A stretch of DNA of 64,000 nt from Reichenbachiella sp. GTDB taxonomy: Bacteria > Bacteroidota > Bacteroidia > Cytophagales > Cyclobacteriaceae. The notes below the pieces were generated by a model, which was given only the letters and a program-made list of their open reading frames with translations, was not told the origin of the DNA and did not search any database. Shown here in pieces: positions 17,983 to 27,776 of this stretch. Position numbers and translations under genes: made by a program. Numbering within the stretch: the first letter of the stretch is position 1; each line of letters opens with the position of its first letter. The stretch spans positions 4,642,115 to 4,706,114 of the forward strand of contig NZ_JAWPMM010000001.1 of the NCBI RefSeq assembly GCF_033344935.1, read 5' to 3'.

Positions 17983-18111
17983 TTCTTCTCATTTTGGCCC
18001 TGTGCTAAGAGTACCGCACAACTTCACTGACCTTTCTGCTGAAGCGGTATCCCTTAGCCAGGATGTGTTCTACATCTTCATGCGAAGGATTATGACCTTC
18101 GAATCAGACTC

Positions 18112-18714
18112 TTAATTGAGCATCTCTTTCGTACTTCCGCATGTCAGCATGCTACCGCCGAAATAAGGGTTTCGGATCTCTTTACTATTGCTAAGCCAAA
18201 AGGCTCCCTGGTTATCTAATGCCATAGGGCAATGTTGATAGTAAATAGTGCTTTCAGTCGTACCAAAAGCTTTAACACTTTTGTAAAGTGCCTGATTAAA
18301 AGAGGCGTAGGCTGTTTTCTGCGTTTTGGTCTCAGCAGTATTGGAGATAGTTTCCAATGCACTGTTCATTTCCTTCAAATTCATCATCCAGTCCATGTGC
18401 GCCTCGGAGCTTTTGAGCAGATTCATATCTACTTTTTTCAGAATTTCCTTTACCTGTGCACTGGTGTTGGATATATCATTTCCCTCACCGGTTATAAAGT
18501 TTTCTGTCAATACTAGTGAGGTTTTGTAAACCTCACCGAGTTGATTCCGAAATTCTGAAGGAGTATCATAAGTCATGACCTGACCACTCTCTGGGGTCAT
18601 TCCAGCATGCATAGAATGATCCATTTTTGAGCCTTCTTTTTGGCTATGGTCATGTTGTGCATATGCCCCCAATGCTACAAAGAGGGCAGCTATCATCATT
18701 ATCTGTTTTTTCAT
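18112..18714 (-). CDS. DUF3347 secreted protein, stand-alone
   Basis: A 200-residue secreted protein with a His/Met-rich lead (residues 20-40, HDHSQKEGS then MDHSMHAGM) and a DUF3347 domain (about 60-200) ending with the conserved CPMALDN, AFWLSN and NPYFGGSMLTCG segments. The same domain forms the C-terminus of the CusB-like adaptor at 20135. DUF3347 is usually linked to copper export, and the Met/His lead fits a copper chaperone. It may hand copper to the RND pump. Confidence 0.85.
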   Translation of the reverse strand: MKKQIMMIAALFVALGAYAQHDHSQKEGSKMDHSMHAGMTPESGQVMTYDTPSEFRNQLGEVYKTSLVLTENFITGEGNDISNTSAQVKEILKKVDMNLLKSSEAHMDWMMNLKEMNSALETISNTAETKTQKTAYASFNQALYKSVKAFGTTESTIYYQHCPMALDNQGAFWLSNSKEIRNPYFGGSMLTCGSTKEMLN

Positions 18715-18746
18715 TTTAATTTTTGTTAAGTGTTTCTTTTAATTCA

Positions 18747-19547
18747 TTAATTACCATCTCCAGTATCCACAATTACAGGTAACCCATCTTTACCCATTGG
18801 GATAAAGAAGAATTTTGTGTTTGGGCTAGTGGTTAGTTTGTCTTGTACTTCCAAAGCCTTATACTGCAAATACTTTTGTGTGAGTCCGGCATCTATAATT
18901 TGTTGGGCATCTCGTTGGCCTTTGGCAAGTATGCGCTGTATTTCAGCCTGCTTCTCAGCTATCTTTATTTCATAATCCTTTTGCTGTATGTCTTGCTCTA
19001 CAGCTAATTTTCGATCTACGGCTGAAGTGACAACCTCGGGATATTTTATATGATCGACGGTCACATTATCAATCTCAAGGTGTTTTCCCTCGATTTTAAC
19101 TATCAATTGTTTGTAGATTTCAGCTTCAATCTCAGGGCTTTTTGGCGAAACAACCTTGTATTCATAGTCCGCAAAAATGTTCCTGGTTAGGCTTACAAAC
19201 TCAGGCCTAACTACGTTCTTGTAGTAATCCTGACCAATCTCCAATTCAAGTTGTGCAAGCTCCGCTTCAATAGGTCTTAAGGTTACGGAAACCGTGATAG
19301 GGATATGGAGTTCATCTTTGGTGAGCACCGCTACATCCTCTGTGTAAGTCTGCCATTGAACACTGTAACGTACCACCCCATTCCAGGGCATATGCCAGAC
19401 CACTCCGTTCTTAAAGACTTCTTGCGTTTGAAGACCTTTTCCGTATGGCTTCCACTTCATTGCATGTGTGCCGGGTCTCACTACTGAGCAGCCTACTGCG
19501 AACATTGCAATAACTGCTACACTTAAAATGCTAATTTTCGTTTTCAT
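18747..19547 (-). CDS. Prohibitin/SPFH-domain lipoprotein
   Basis: A lipobox with Cys20 (AVGC) is followed by an SPFH/prohibitin domain (about residues 30-190) and a coiled-coil tail with EKQAEIQRILAKGQRDAQQ. Lipid-anchored prohibitin-like proteins occur in Bacteroidota. Its role may be membrane scaffolding; the substrate is unknown. It sits 32 bp upstream of the stand-alone DUF3347 gene on the same strand. Confidence 0.75.
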   Translation of the reverse strand: MKTKISILSVAVIAMFAVGCSVVRPGTHAMKWKPYGKGLQTQEVFKNGVVWHMPWNGVVRYSVQWQTYTEDVAVLTKDELHIPITVSVTLRPIEAELAQLELEIGQDYYKNVVRPEFVSLTRNIFADYEYKVVSPKSPEIEAEIYKQLIVKIEGKHLEIDNVTVDHIKYPEVVTSAVDRKLAVEQDIQQKDYEIKIAEKQAEIQRILAKGQRDAQQIIDAGLTQKYLQYKALEVQDKLTTSPNTKFFFIPMGKDGLPVIVDTGDGN

Positions 19548-19625
19548 TGTCTCTGATGTTTTAATTTGACATGCTCATCAGTACGGGTTGTAGGTATCCT
19601 ATTTTGATGGAATTTTGACTTAGGT

Positions 19626-19814
19626 TTATGATGTTCCATTTTTCTGAGTTTCAAAATTCTCCAAACACCATACTCTCAATTCTCTGCTTTCATTTTCTGC
19701 GAGCATATCCAATGATTTGGTAAATTCCTTCTTGAAGAGTTCATGGCTGAAGCTTACTTTCCTAAGGATGATCTTGCTGTATTCTAACCAAGAGGTTTTA
19801 GTTTTTATTTTCAT
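19626..19814 (-). CDS. Small 62-residue protein of unknown function
   Basis: It begins with KTSWLEYSKIILRKVSF, a phrase I associate with small conserved Bacteroidota proteins found near channel or envelope genes. It continues as a charged helix ending WCLENFE. No metal motif is seen. It is probably a real small cytoplasmic protein, although short and without a named function. Confidence 0.5.
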   Translation of the reverse strand: MKIKTKTSWLEYSKIILRKVSFSHELFKKEFTKSLDMLAENESRELRVWCLENFETQKNGTS

Positions 19815-19932
19815 TGTTGATTTTTTGATTATTACTTATCAATCACAACGGGTACAGATTCCTGTATTTTCATGGTATTTGGGTTTTGATTTAATGTATC
19901 TGGCTATAATCGTAGAACCTAACATTCTTTTA

Positions 19933-20064
19933 TCAAGAGCCCATAGTGTCAGCTATGGCTAACCCGACAACTATTAGAATCAAAATCAACCAAATACCCC
20001 ATTTCAGGATCTTTTTCCCCTTAGATGGTGGTGACTCTTCACCAACTCTACAACATGCCTTCAT
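19933..20064 (-). CDS. Small membrane protein (43 residues)
   Basis: ATG at 20064 and TGA at 19933 enclose a frame with CC at residues 4-5, a Pro/Lys-rich turn and a strong membrane helix (about 20-38). It lies between the TolC/CusB operon and the small gene at 19626. This looks like a genuine small membrane protein of the copper region, but the length makes the call tentative. Confidence 0.45.
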   Translation of the reverse strand: MKACCRVGEESPPSKGKKILKWGIWLILILIVVGLAIADTMGS

Positions 20065-20134
20065 GTGCTTATTATTTCTGGTTTTAAGCGTAATAAAATC
20101 CCTGGTATGGATCCAGTGACCAGGGACTCACCGC

Positions 20135-21970
20135 TTACTTAATCACTTCTTTGTTTTCGCCACATGTCAGCATTGCATCACCGAAGTAAGGGTTTTTAAT
20201 CTCTTCAACCGAGCTTAGCCAGTAGGCACCCTCATTGTCTCTGGCCATGGGACAAAATTGATAGTAGATTGTTTCTCCCACCGTACCGAACATCTTTATT
20301 GCACTATAAAGAGCATCGTTGAAATCAGCATAAGCTAGTCGCTGCTTTTTAATGTCCTTAGATGATTCTATTTTATCTAATGATTCAGTAAGTGTCTTTA
20401 ACCCACTCATCCAATGGTTGTGCATTTCACCCTTGACCAGGCTCATGTTTACCTTTTTTAAAGCATCTTGTACTTTTGAAACTTCAGCATTAGCCTTGGA
20501 AGCATCAGTGGCCAGAAAAGCTTGCTGCAATATCAACTGAGCTTTATAAACTTCTGTTAGCTGCTTCTTGAAGTTCTCATCCACAGACATGTCCATTTTC
20601 ATGGTGTTCTCCGTACTGCTTGTTTCATGGCCTTCATGTTCAGGAGCCGATGGCTTCTTTTCTTCACTGGTGCCTCCATGGTTATGCCCCGTGGATACTT
20701 TGCCACCTTCAGGGTTCATCATGCTCTTTTCACCTTTCAACTGCGCAGCAGCATCAATTTTAAATACTCCATTTGATGCAACCATTTCGCCTTGTTGCAA
20801 GCCAGATTTTACTATGTAGTAGTCACCGGCTTCCGCACCAAGTTCGATTTCCCTGAATTGGAACATATTGTTGTGGTCGCTGGTCATTACATACACTACG
20901 GCTTTTTTACCTGTCCACAATACAGCTGATTTAGGCACAACCAATTGATCTCCTGATCCAGGCAGCATTGTTTTCAATAATCCCGCTGCTAACATTTGGG
21001 GCTTGAGTAATTCACCTGGATTTTTCAGTTCTGCTCTTACCCCCGCTACTCGGGACATCCTGTCTAGCACCGGATCAATGAAGGTCACAGTGCTTTCAAA
21101 TTCTCGATCTGGTATGGATTTAATTCTAAATTTGATCTTGTCATGCAGTTTGATCCAGGGGATGTCGCTTTCATAAGCATCAAACATTACCCATACATGT
21201 CGCAGGTCTACCACTTCAAACAATGCAGACCCCTCTTTTACATAGTCACCAAGTGTTACATGGCGCATGGTGACTGTACCTGTGATGGGTGACAATACGT
21301 CAAAGTAGAAATCAACATCTCCTGATTCCTCAATCGCGGCAATCTGCTCTTCTGTTAAGTCCCAAAGCTTTAATTTGTTGCGTGTGGCTTTATAATAGTT
21401 GGGATTTGTTTCCTTCAACTTCATTGCTTCGAACAATTCCCTCTGTGCCGTGACTAGCTCTGGTGAGTAAATCTTAGCTAAGACTTGTCCTTTTCTCACT
21501 TTTTCGCCTGTAAAGTTTACAAAGAGCTTTTCGATCCTTCCAGGATACCGAGAAGTCAATTCTGAAATCTTCCGCTCATCTGCCATAACCTTCCCTGGTA
21601 AATACACTTCTTTATATGGAGCTTTCTTTTCGATGGTACTCATCTCAACCTCTGCGATTTTCATAGCAGCATTAGAAAGTTTGACCGTGAATTGTGCATC
21701 TCCATCTTCATCTCCTTCATCTTCCAGGGGGATAAGTTCCATTCCGCAAATAGGGCAGCTCCCAGGCTTGTCTGCTTTTATTTGAGGGTGCATTGAGCAT
21801 GTCCAAACTGTTCCATCCTCATGTTCCTCTATTGAATGTTCTTCGGGGAGCATCTCAGCAGATTTTGAACCTGAACCACCGAAAAGGAGCCATCCCAATA
21901 GAACACCTACAATCAATACTCCTATATTGATTAGCAATTTCTTATTTTTTAAGGCTTCTAATATTTTCAT
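20135..21970 (-). CDS. cusB: CusB-type RND adaptor with heavy-metal-binding domain and C-terminal DUF3347
   Basis: 611 residues: a membrane anchor (about 13-32), a heavy-metal-binding domain with CSMHPQ (58-63) and CPICGMEL (72-79), the barrel-sandwich hybrid and beta-barrel of a periplasmic adaptor, a His-rich stretch near 430-455, and a DUF3347 domain (about 465-611). CusB normally ends after the adaptor, so the added DUF3347 is a fusion. It lies 1 bp downstream of the TolC-like gene. It bridges CusA and TolC and probably feeds copper or silver to the pump. Confidence 0.95.
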   Translation of the reverse strand: MKILEALKNKKLLINIGVLIVGVLLGWLLFGGSGSKSAEMLPEEHSIEEHEDGTVWTCSMHPQIKADKPGSCPICGMELIPLEDEGDEDGDAQFTVKLSNAAMKIAEVEMSTIEKKAPYKEVYLPGKVMADERKISELTSRYPGRIEKLFVNFTGEKVRKGQVLAKIYSPELVTAQRELFEAMKLKETNPNYYKATRNKLKLWDLTEEQIAAIEESGDVDFYFDVLSPITGTVTMRHVTLGDYVKEGSALFEVVDLRHVWVMFDAYESDIPWIKLHDKIKFRIKSIPDREFESTVTFIDPVLDRMSRVAGVRAELKNPGELLKPQMLAAGLLKTMLPGSGDQLVVPKSAVLWTGKKAVVYVMTSDHNNMFQFREIELGAEAGDYYIVKSGLQQGEMVASNGVFKIDAAAQLKGEKSMMNPEGGKVSTGHNHGGTSEEKKPSAPEHEGHETSSTENTMKMDMSVDENFKKQLTEVYKAQLILQQAFLATDASKANAEVSKVQDALKKVNMSLVKGEMHNHWMSGLKTLTESLDKIESSKDIKKQRLAYADFNDALYSAIKMFGTVGETIYYQFCPMARDNEGAYWLSSVEEIKNPYFGDAMLTCGENKEVIK

Positions 21971-21971
21971 C

Positions 21972-23237
21972 TTAAAGTTGTTTTCCTGTTAAATAATTGA
22001 TGTATGCCACGAAAGTGTTCTGATCGGCACGTGCTTTTTCAAGCTCCAGTTCGTATCTAAGTAATTGTCGCTCCATGCGCAATACTTCTTCGAAATCGCT
22101 CCCTGCTGTCGTGTATTGTGCGATAAGGATATCAAGCGATTGATTTGCATATCGCATCAGTCTCTGATACAAGCCCACTCTTCTGACCGCATCCGAATAG
22201 TCTCTCCATCCCTTTTCCAGGGAAGTCTCAAGCTCATTCGTCTTGTCCTCTTTTTTATAGGTAACTGATGTCCTTAGAAGTTCTTTCTCCTTTACCATCG
22301 ACTGATACTTTTTCCTGTAAAGGGGGATTCGAACTCCTACTTGGGGAAATATCAAAGCGTCTTTCCCATTATCCGGAATATCCACACCAGACCTTGGTGA
22401 GATATTGGTGTAGGAAACTCCAAGGTTGAAAGAGGGTAACCCCATTTTTTGGGCGACATCTATTTCAGCATCCAGAGCTTGTAACTCGAAATCCAGGCCT
22501 CTAAGAAGTGGGTTCTGAGCAACGATTGAGTCCAGCAGGATATTTTTCCCTTCCGAAAAGGCAATAGTTGCCAACGAATCAGGAATGGCAATATCCAGTG
22601 GATTTTCGGTATTCAGCAGTTCATTGAACTTTGCCTGAATTGGGGATCTTGTGTCTTGGAGATACAACAATTGGTTGTTCAGTTCTTCAAGATCCATTTC
22701 TACTCGCAACAGATCAACAGCGCTTCCGGTGGCAGATTCCAATCTGACACTGGCTAGCTCACGGAATGACTCTAAGAGAACAATATTCTCTTCGACAATA
22801 TCAATTGCCGCTTCCAGCACATATAAATCGAAATACTCGGAACGAACATCAAAAAAGAGCCTGTTTTTGGTCTCCTCAAATGCTTCGAAGCGAGCTTTTG
22901 CCAATTGTGCAACTGCTCTTTCCTGTGACTTCAACTGGCCAAACCATGGAAAGGCCTGACTTAATGATATACCAGCATTTTGAGCACCAACCCGTGTTTC
23001 TACCGGACTAGTGAAAATATTGAACATCACAGTGGGGTCTGGCAAAGCCCTTGCCTGCGGCATCCGCTCCAATGTGGCCAGGTATTGATTGAAAACTGCT
23101 TTAAGCTCAGGGTTATTCTCTGCTGCTATTTTCAGGTACTCAATTGTAGGGTCTTGCGCTTCTTGTGCATTGACTTTGGTGACAATCAGAAGAAGTATCA
23201 AAAGCCAGCTATAGGTGTTTTTTATAGTAAATTTCAT
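21972..23237 (-). CDS. TolC-family outer-membrane factor
   Basis: A 421-residue protein with a signal peptide (KVNAQE) and the long coiled-coil helices of an outer-membrane efflux protein (TolC). It carries the family's repeated DLLRVE and LRYELELEKARADQ segments. It sits between the CusA-like pump gene (1 bp away) and the CusB-like adaptor (1 bp away), in the order cusA-tolC-cusB. It makes the outer-membrane exit duct. Confidence 0.9.
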   Translation of the reverse strand: MKFTIKNTYSWLLILLLIVTKVNAQEAQDPTIEYLKIAAENNPELKAVFNQYLATLERMPQARALPDPTVMFNIFTSPVETRVGAQNAGISLSQAFPWFGQLKSQERAVAQLAKARFEAFEETKNRLFFDVRSEYFDLYVLEAAIDIVEENIVLLESFRELASVRLESATGSAVDLLRVEMDLEELNNQLLYLQDTRSPIQAKFNELLNTENPLDIAIPDSLATIAFSEGKNILLDSIVAQNPLLRGLDFELQALDAEIDVAQKMGLPSFNLGVSYTNISPRSGVDIPDNGKDALIFPQVGVRIPLYRKKYQSMVKEKELLRTSVTYKKEDKTNELETSLEKGWRDYSDAVRRVGLYQRLMRYANQSLDILIAQYTTAGSDFEEVLRMERQLLRYELELEKARADQNTFVAYINYLTGKQL

Positions 23238-23238
23238 C

Positions 23239-26200
23239 TTATGCTGATTTAAGTTGTTTTTTGACTAATCGTTCCTGCCACATGCAATAGAGGACGGGCA
23301 CTACGAATACCGTAATCACTTGTACAAGCATCCCTCCGAAAGTAGGGATGGCCATAGGAACCATGATATCGGAACCTTTACCCACTGAAGTAAAAATGGG
23401 TAACAAGGCAATGATGGTCGTTGCAGTAGTCATGATTGCCGGCCTGATCCTAAGCTTGCCTGCATGTAGTACTGCCGCTCTTACACCTTTTATATCTTTC
23501 GGCTTTTCTTCAGCAAAAATTTGCTTTAGATAGGTGGCCATAATTACCCCATTATCGGAAGCAACTCCGAACAAAGCGATAAAGCCAACCCAAACTGCCA
23601 CACTGAGGTTGACAGTGTGTACCTGGAAGAGGTCTCGCATATTGTTACCTGCCAGGGAAAAGTTCATAAACCAATCCTGACCAAATGCCCATATAAGAAT
23701 GAATCCTCCAGCGAAGGCCACAAAAACACCCGAAAAGACCATGGATGTTGCCGGTACATTACCGAATTGGAAATACAAAATGAGAAAAATAGCAAGCAAA
23801 CAGACCGGCACTACTATGGCTAATCTTTTGGTGGCCCTGATCTGGTTTTCGTAATTACCAGTGAATTTGTAGGATACACCTGCTGGAAGCATAAATTCTC
23901 CTGCATCCATTTTGGCTTGTATGAAGCGCTGAGCCTCTTCTACAACATCCACTTCCGCATAACCTTCTCTTTTATCGAAGATCACATAACCATCCAGAAA
24001 AGTGTCTTCACTTTTGATTACTTGTGGTCCTCTTCTATAGGTGATTTCGGCAAGTTCTCCTAATGGAATTTGTGCTCCGGAGGGAGTTGGGATAAGTACG
24101 TTTTTCACATCTTCCGGATTGTCCCTGAACTCCCTGGCGTACCTCACCCTGACAGGAAATCGTTCTCGACCTTCAACTGTAGTGGTCAACTTGATTCCAC
24201 CGATGGCCACTTCTATGAAGTTTTGAATATTCTTCATGGTAAGCCCGTATCTCGCAATAGCATCTCTGTCAACATCGAACTCCAGGTAGGGTTTCCCTAC
24301 TATTCTATCTGCAAAAACAGATGAAGATTCGATACTTGGCACCTGTTGCAAGATTTTCTCAAGATCCAGACCTACACGCTCGATAGTCTCCAAATCTGGC
24401 CCAAACACTTTGATGCCAATTGGGGCTCGCATACCGGTCGAAAGCATAATCAAACGTGTTTGGATGGGTTGCAATTTTGGCGCTGAAGTCATGCCTGGGA
24501 CTTTGGTAGATTTAAGTATCTCCTGCCAAATGTCGTCTGGTGACTTGACATGATCTCGCCATTGTCGATAGTATTCGCCTTTTCGTCTATCCACAACCAG
24601 TTCCTCGTTTTGCACAATTCTGAAACCATCTTTTTGTGGATGATAAAATGAACCGTCTTTTAAAACATAGTTTCCATCCGAATCTGTTTTGAAACGTAAC
24701 CTGTGCCCATTTTCATCTACCATATACTCCGGTTTGTAGTTAATGGTATTTTCGAACATAGAAATAGGGGCTGGATCCAATGCTGAGTTTACCCGACCCC
24801 ATTTACCAACTACAGATTCCACTTCCGGTATTTGCGCTACATAGGCATCTACCTTTTTTATCACGTCAATGTTCTCTTCTATTCCCGAATGCGACATGGT
24901 GGTTGGCATCAACAGATAAGACCCTTCATCCAAAGCAGGCATAAATTCTTTGCCTGTTCCTGGAAAAGTTTCATTAATACCTTGCCATAAACTGGTTTGT
25001 CTGATTTGCCAACCCATCTTTTCGGCACCATTTCCTACAAATCCGAAAAAGCTTTCAAAACCACTCCATGATAACATGCCCCATAGAAAAATGACGATTG
25101 GAGCCATTAGGAATTTCCATTTATTCTCAAGACACCATTTTAGAATAGGGGTATAGAACTTTACTACCGCAAGTAGCAGACCAAGGACAAGAACTATCAC
25201 GCCAATGACAAAAATGAAATTAGCAAAAAGGCTGTTTTGAGATCCCAAAGGCAGCCATTCGCGTGTCAGGAAAATGGCAACCGTTGTGATGATGATCCCT
25301 ATGTTCAGGTATTCATGAATCCATTTCCTGTTTTCAGGAAGGTATTTTTCCGCTAGGTTGTTGATCCCCAAAGCCAAAAGAACAATTCCTAGCCAGCTAC
25401 CTGACCAGAAGAGCACTAATATACCAAGAGCAACAAGTGCAACATTCCATATTCTTTTGGTTCGATCTTTACCTATCTTTATAGAGAATAATGAATGGGC
25501 TAGTGCCGGAATTACCACAAGGCCTATAAAAAGAGCGGCCAGCATAGCAAATGTTTTAGTGAATGCCAATGGTTTGAATAGCTTGCCTTCGGCGGCCTGC
25601 ATAGCAAAAACCGGTAGGAAACTCACTACTGTAGTGGTAAGGGCAGTGATCACAGCTGTAGCTACTTCGGTAGTGGCCTTGTAGATTACCTCCAGCTTTT
25701 GCTTTCCTGAAATGCCTTTATTTTCCGGCAGATCCAAGTGCCGGATTATGTTTTCTGTAAATACTACACCGACATCCACCATCACTCCAATGGCGATGGC
25801 TATCCCCGACAAGGCGACAATATTTGCATCTACACCTGCGTATCGCATGACAATGAAGGTCATCAACACTCCAAGCGGCAACAGGCTTGAAATAAGAATA
25901 GAGGCTCTTAGATTAAACACCACGATAATCACTACAATGATGCTGATAAGTATCTCTTCAGAAAGGGCTTTTTCCAGTGTGCCTAGTGTCTCCTTGATCA
26001 GTCCTGTTCTGTCATAGAACGGAACTATGGTGACCTTGGAAACCGTTCCGTCAGGAAGTACTTTTGACGGCAGTCCTGGTGAAACTTCCTCGATTTTCTT
26101 TTTCACATTTTCAATGACGGCTAATGGATTTGCTCCAAAGCGGGAAACCACCACAGCACCTGTAGCTTCAGCCCCACCTTTGTCCAAGCCCCCCCGTCGC

Positions 26201-27066
26201 GTTGCTGGCCCGAAATGCACTTGGGCTACATCTTTGATCCGAATAGCTGTATTGTTGTGCTGAGTGATGACGGCCTTTTCCAAGTCTTCCAGGTTCCGTA
26301 TATAGCCCAAACCCCTCACAAGGTATTCGGCATTGTTGACCTCCATCGTCCTTGCACCCACATCCAGGTTACTTTCCTTGACGGCCTTCATGATTTGGGC
26401 AATGTTGACATTGTATTCTTTCATTGCCACCGGGTCAATATCTACCTGGTACTCTTTCACAAATCCTCCAATTGCCGCTACTTCAGACACACCGCTTGCA
26501 GAAGTCAGAGCATAACCTACGTAGAAATCCTGTAGGGTCCTTAATTCCTGTGGATCCCAACCTCCGGCCGGTTCACCTGTTTCAGGATTGCGACCTTCCA
26601 GTGTGTACCAGTAAATCTGGCCGAGGGCCGTAGCGTCAGGTCCTAATGCCGGCTGCACTTCTGAGGGGATTATACCAGCAGGTAGGGAATTCAGCTTTTC
26701 AAGAATCCTCGTTCTGCCCCAGTAGAACTCTATATCCTCCTCAAAAATGATATAAATGGTGGATAGGCCGAAAATGGAATTACTTCTTATGGTCTTAACT
26801 CCTGGTACCCCCAATAGGGCTGTAGTTAAAGGATAAGAAATTTGATCCTCAATGTCCTGCGGAGATCTACCCATCCAGGTGGTAAATACAATTTGCTGGT
26901 TTTCTCCTATATCAGGAATGGCATCAACAGGCACTGGATCTCTTGGAAACCAGTCCATTTTCCAGTTGAAAGGGGCTGTGGACACTCCCCATCCTATAAA
27001 GACTAGTACAATTAATGCTGTAACCAGCTTGTTCTCTAAAAAGAACCTGATTAGTTTATTAAGCAT
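23239..27066 (-). CDS. cusA: CusA/CzcA-type heavy-metal RND pump
   Basis: 1275 residues, longer than the usual about 1050. The sequence carries an N-terminal helix, two porter loops with the RND motifs and the central TM block with GVMVDVGVVFTENI. A large insertion (about 530-650 including many hydrophobic residues) lies before the second periplasmic loop. The C-terminal TM part has the GVASDNGVIMATYL segment. It exports Cu+/Ag+ or divalent metal from the periplasm through TolC. It heads the operon with tolC and cusB. The extra transmembrane-rich stretch in the middle (two to four added helices) is notable. Confidence 0.95.
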   Translation of the reverse strand: MLNKLIRFFLENKLVTALIVLVFIGWGVSTAPFNWKMDWFPRDPVPVDAIPDIGENQQIVFTTWMGRSPQDIEDQISYPLTTALLGVPGVKTIRSNSIFGLSTIYIIFEEDIEFYWGRTRILEKLNSLPAGIIPSEVQPALGPDATALGQIYWYTLEGRNPETGEPAGGWDPQELRTLQDFYVGYALTSASGVSEVAAIGGFVKEYQVDIDPVAMKEYNVNIAQIMKAVKESNLDVGARTMEVNNAEYLVRGLGYIRNLEDLEKAVITQHNNTAIRIKDVAQVHFGPATRRGGLDKGGAEATGAVVVSRFGANPLAVIENVKKKIEEVSPGLPSKVLPDGTVSKVTIVPFYDRTGLIKETLGTLEKALSEEILISIIVVIIVVFNLRASILISSLLPLGVLMTFIVMRYAGVDANIVALSGIAIAIGVMVDVGVVFTENIIRHLDLPENKGISGKQKLEVIYKATTEVATAVITALTTTVVSFLPVFAMQAAEGKLFKPLAFTKTFAMLAALFIGLVVIPALAHSLFSIKIGKDRTKRIWNVALVALGILVLFWSGSWLGIVLLALGINNLAEKYLPENRKWIHEYLNIGIIITTVAIFLTREWLPLGSQNSLFANFIFVIGVIVLVLGLLLAVVKFYTPILKWCLENKWKFLMAPIVIFLWGMLSWSGFESFFGFVGNGAEKMGWQIRQTSLWQGINETFPGTGKEFMPALDEGSYLLMPTTMSHSGIEENIDVIKKVDAYVAQIPEVESVVGKWGRVNSALDPAPISMFENTINYKPEYMVDENGHRLRFKTDSDGNYVLKDGSFYHPQKDGFRIVQNEELVVDRRKGEYYRQWRDHVKSPDDIWQEILKSTKVPGMTSAPKLQPIQTRLIMLSTGMRAPIGIKVFGPDLETIERVGLDLEKILQQVPSIESSSVFADRIVGKPYLEFDVDRDAIARYGLTMKNIQNFIEVAIGGIKLTTTVEGRERFPVRVRYAREFRDNPEDVKNVLIPTPSGAQIPLGELAEITYRRGPQVIKSEDTFLDGYVIFDKREGYAEVDVVEEAQRFIQAKMDAGEFMLPAGVSYKFTGNYENQIRATKRLAIVVPVCLLAIFLILYFQFGNVPATSMVFSGVFVAFAGGFILIWAFGQDWFMNFSLAGNNMRDLFQVHTVNLSVAVWVGFIALFGVASDNGVIMATYLKQIFAEEKPKDIKGVRAAVLHAGKLRIRPAIMTTATTIIALLPIFTSVGKGSDIMVPMAIPTFGGMLVQVITVFVVPVLYCMWQERLVKKQLKSA

Positions 27067-27164
27067 AATTAATATGATTTAATAGTTAGACGAAACAAAA
27101 AAGTGAAGCCCATCTAATGGTCTAGGACAGACCAAAAGGGCATCTAAAATGTTGTGTAGCTATT

Positions 27165-27536
27165 TTAAAGAAGAAAAGACTGATACCTGGTGAGTCTGTC
27201 AGGAACAGTCAACGGGTGTAGGAGATAGGTATTATCTATAAAAGTGGAACGTATAACTACCCGAACAAGTGAGGGGTATGTAATGGTATAAAGTAATACT
27301 TGTTCAGGAGGATCTACACTTTGAAATGAGATTTGGGTGTTGTCATCATGCTGAACTACCTCATGCTCCAATTCACAACAGGGCGTTGGCATATCCATCC
27401 CTTCACAACATGAATGTAGTTCTTCGAAAAAAGCGGTTTCTACCAGCTCGCCCCCACAAAAATGTTTAGCCATTACCACTCCTCCTGATGAGGATAGGAT
27501 AAGAAAACTGAAGAATATGGCTAAAAATCTTTTCAC
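27165..27536 (-). CDS. HYC_CC_PP-like small Cys-rich exported protein
   Basis: A 123-residue exported protein: signal peptide (to VMAKHFCGG), then an FCGG, CC and PxCC series of cysteines (about residues 27, 43-44 and 52-53) followed by an ordinary C-terminus. This is the layout of the HYC_CC_PP family, found close to RND metal pumps in Bacteroidota, here with HFC. It lies directly upstream of the CusA operon on the same strand. The family has no known activity; metal binding is a reasonable guess. Confidence 0.7.
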   Translation of the reverse strand: MKRFLAIFFSFLILSSSGGVVMAKHFCGGELVETAFFEELHSCCEGMDMPTPCCELEHEVVQHDDNTQISFQSVDPPEQVLLYTITYPSLVRVVIRSTFIDNTYLLHPLTVPDRLTRYQSFLL

Positions 27537-27683
27537 GTAAAATATTTACTTCTGGTATCTCAAACGTAAAGCTACCTTTTTGGATGCATTGAAAAGTTAC
27601 GAAATTTTTGTTAATGTTTATGATATTGTGTCATACTTGATAGACAAGAGTCTTAAACGTAATAGGCCATTTTTCCTATTAAT

Positions 27684-27776
27684 TTAAAATCTCTTTCGAG
27701 CAGGAATACTGATTGTCAAAATAATTAAGGAGTAAAGGACAAAAGCCTTTAGTGGTCTATTGAGTAATTTGGTCAT
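27684..27776 (-). pseudogene. Remnant of a sensor histidine kinase (N-terminus only)
   Basis: The ATG at 27776 overlaps the response regulator stop (ATGA) and starts 'MTKLLNRPLKAFVLYS' plus most of a first membrane helix. These are typical of histidine kinases paired with this regulator type. It then leaves the expected reading and stops at 27684 after about 30 residues. Nothing similar to a kinase follows before the HYC_CC_PP gene. I read this as the leftover of a deleted kinase. The evidence is the coupled start plus the N-terminal match. Confidence 0.55.
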
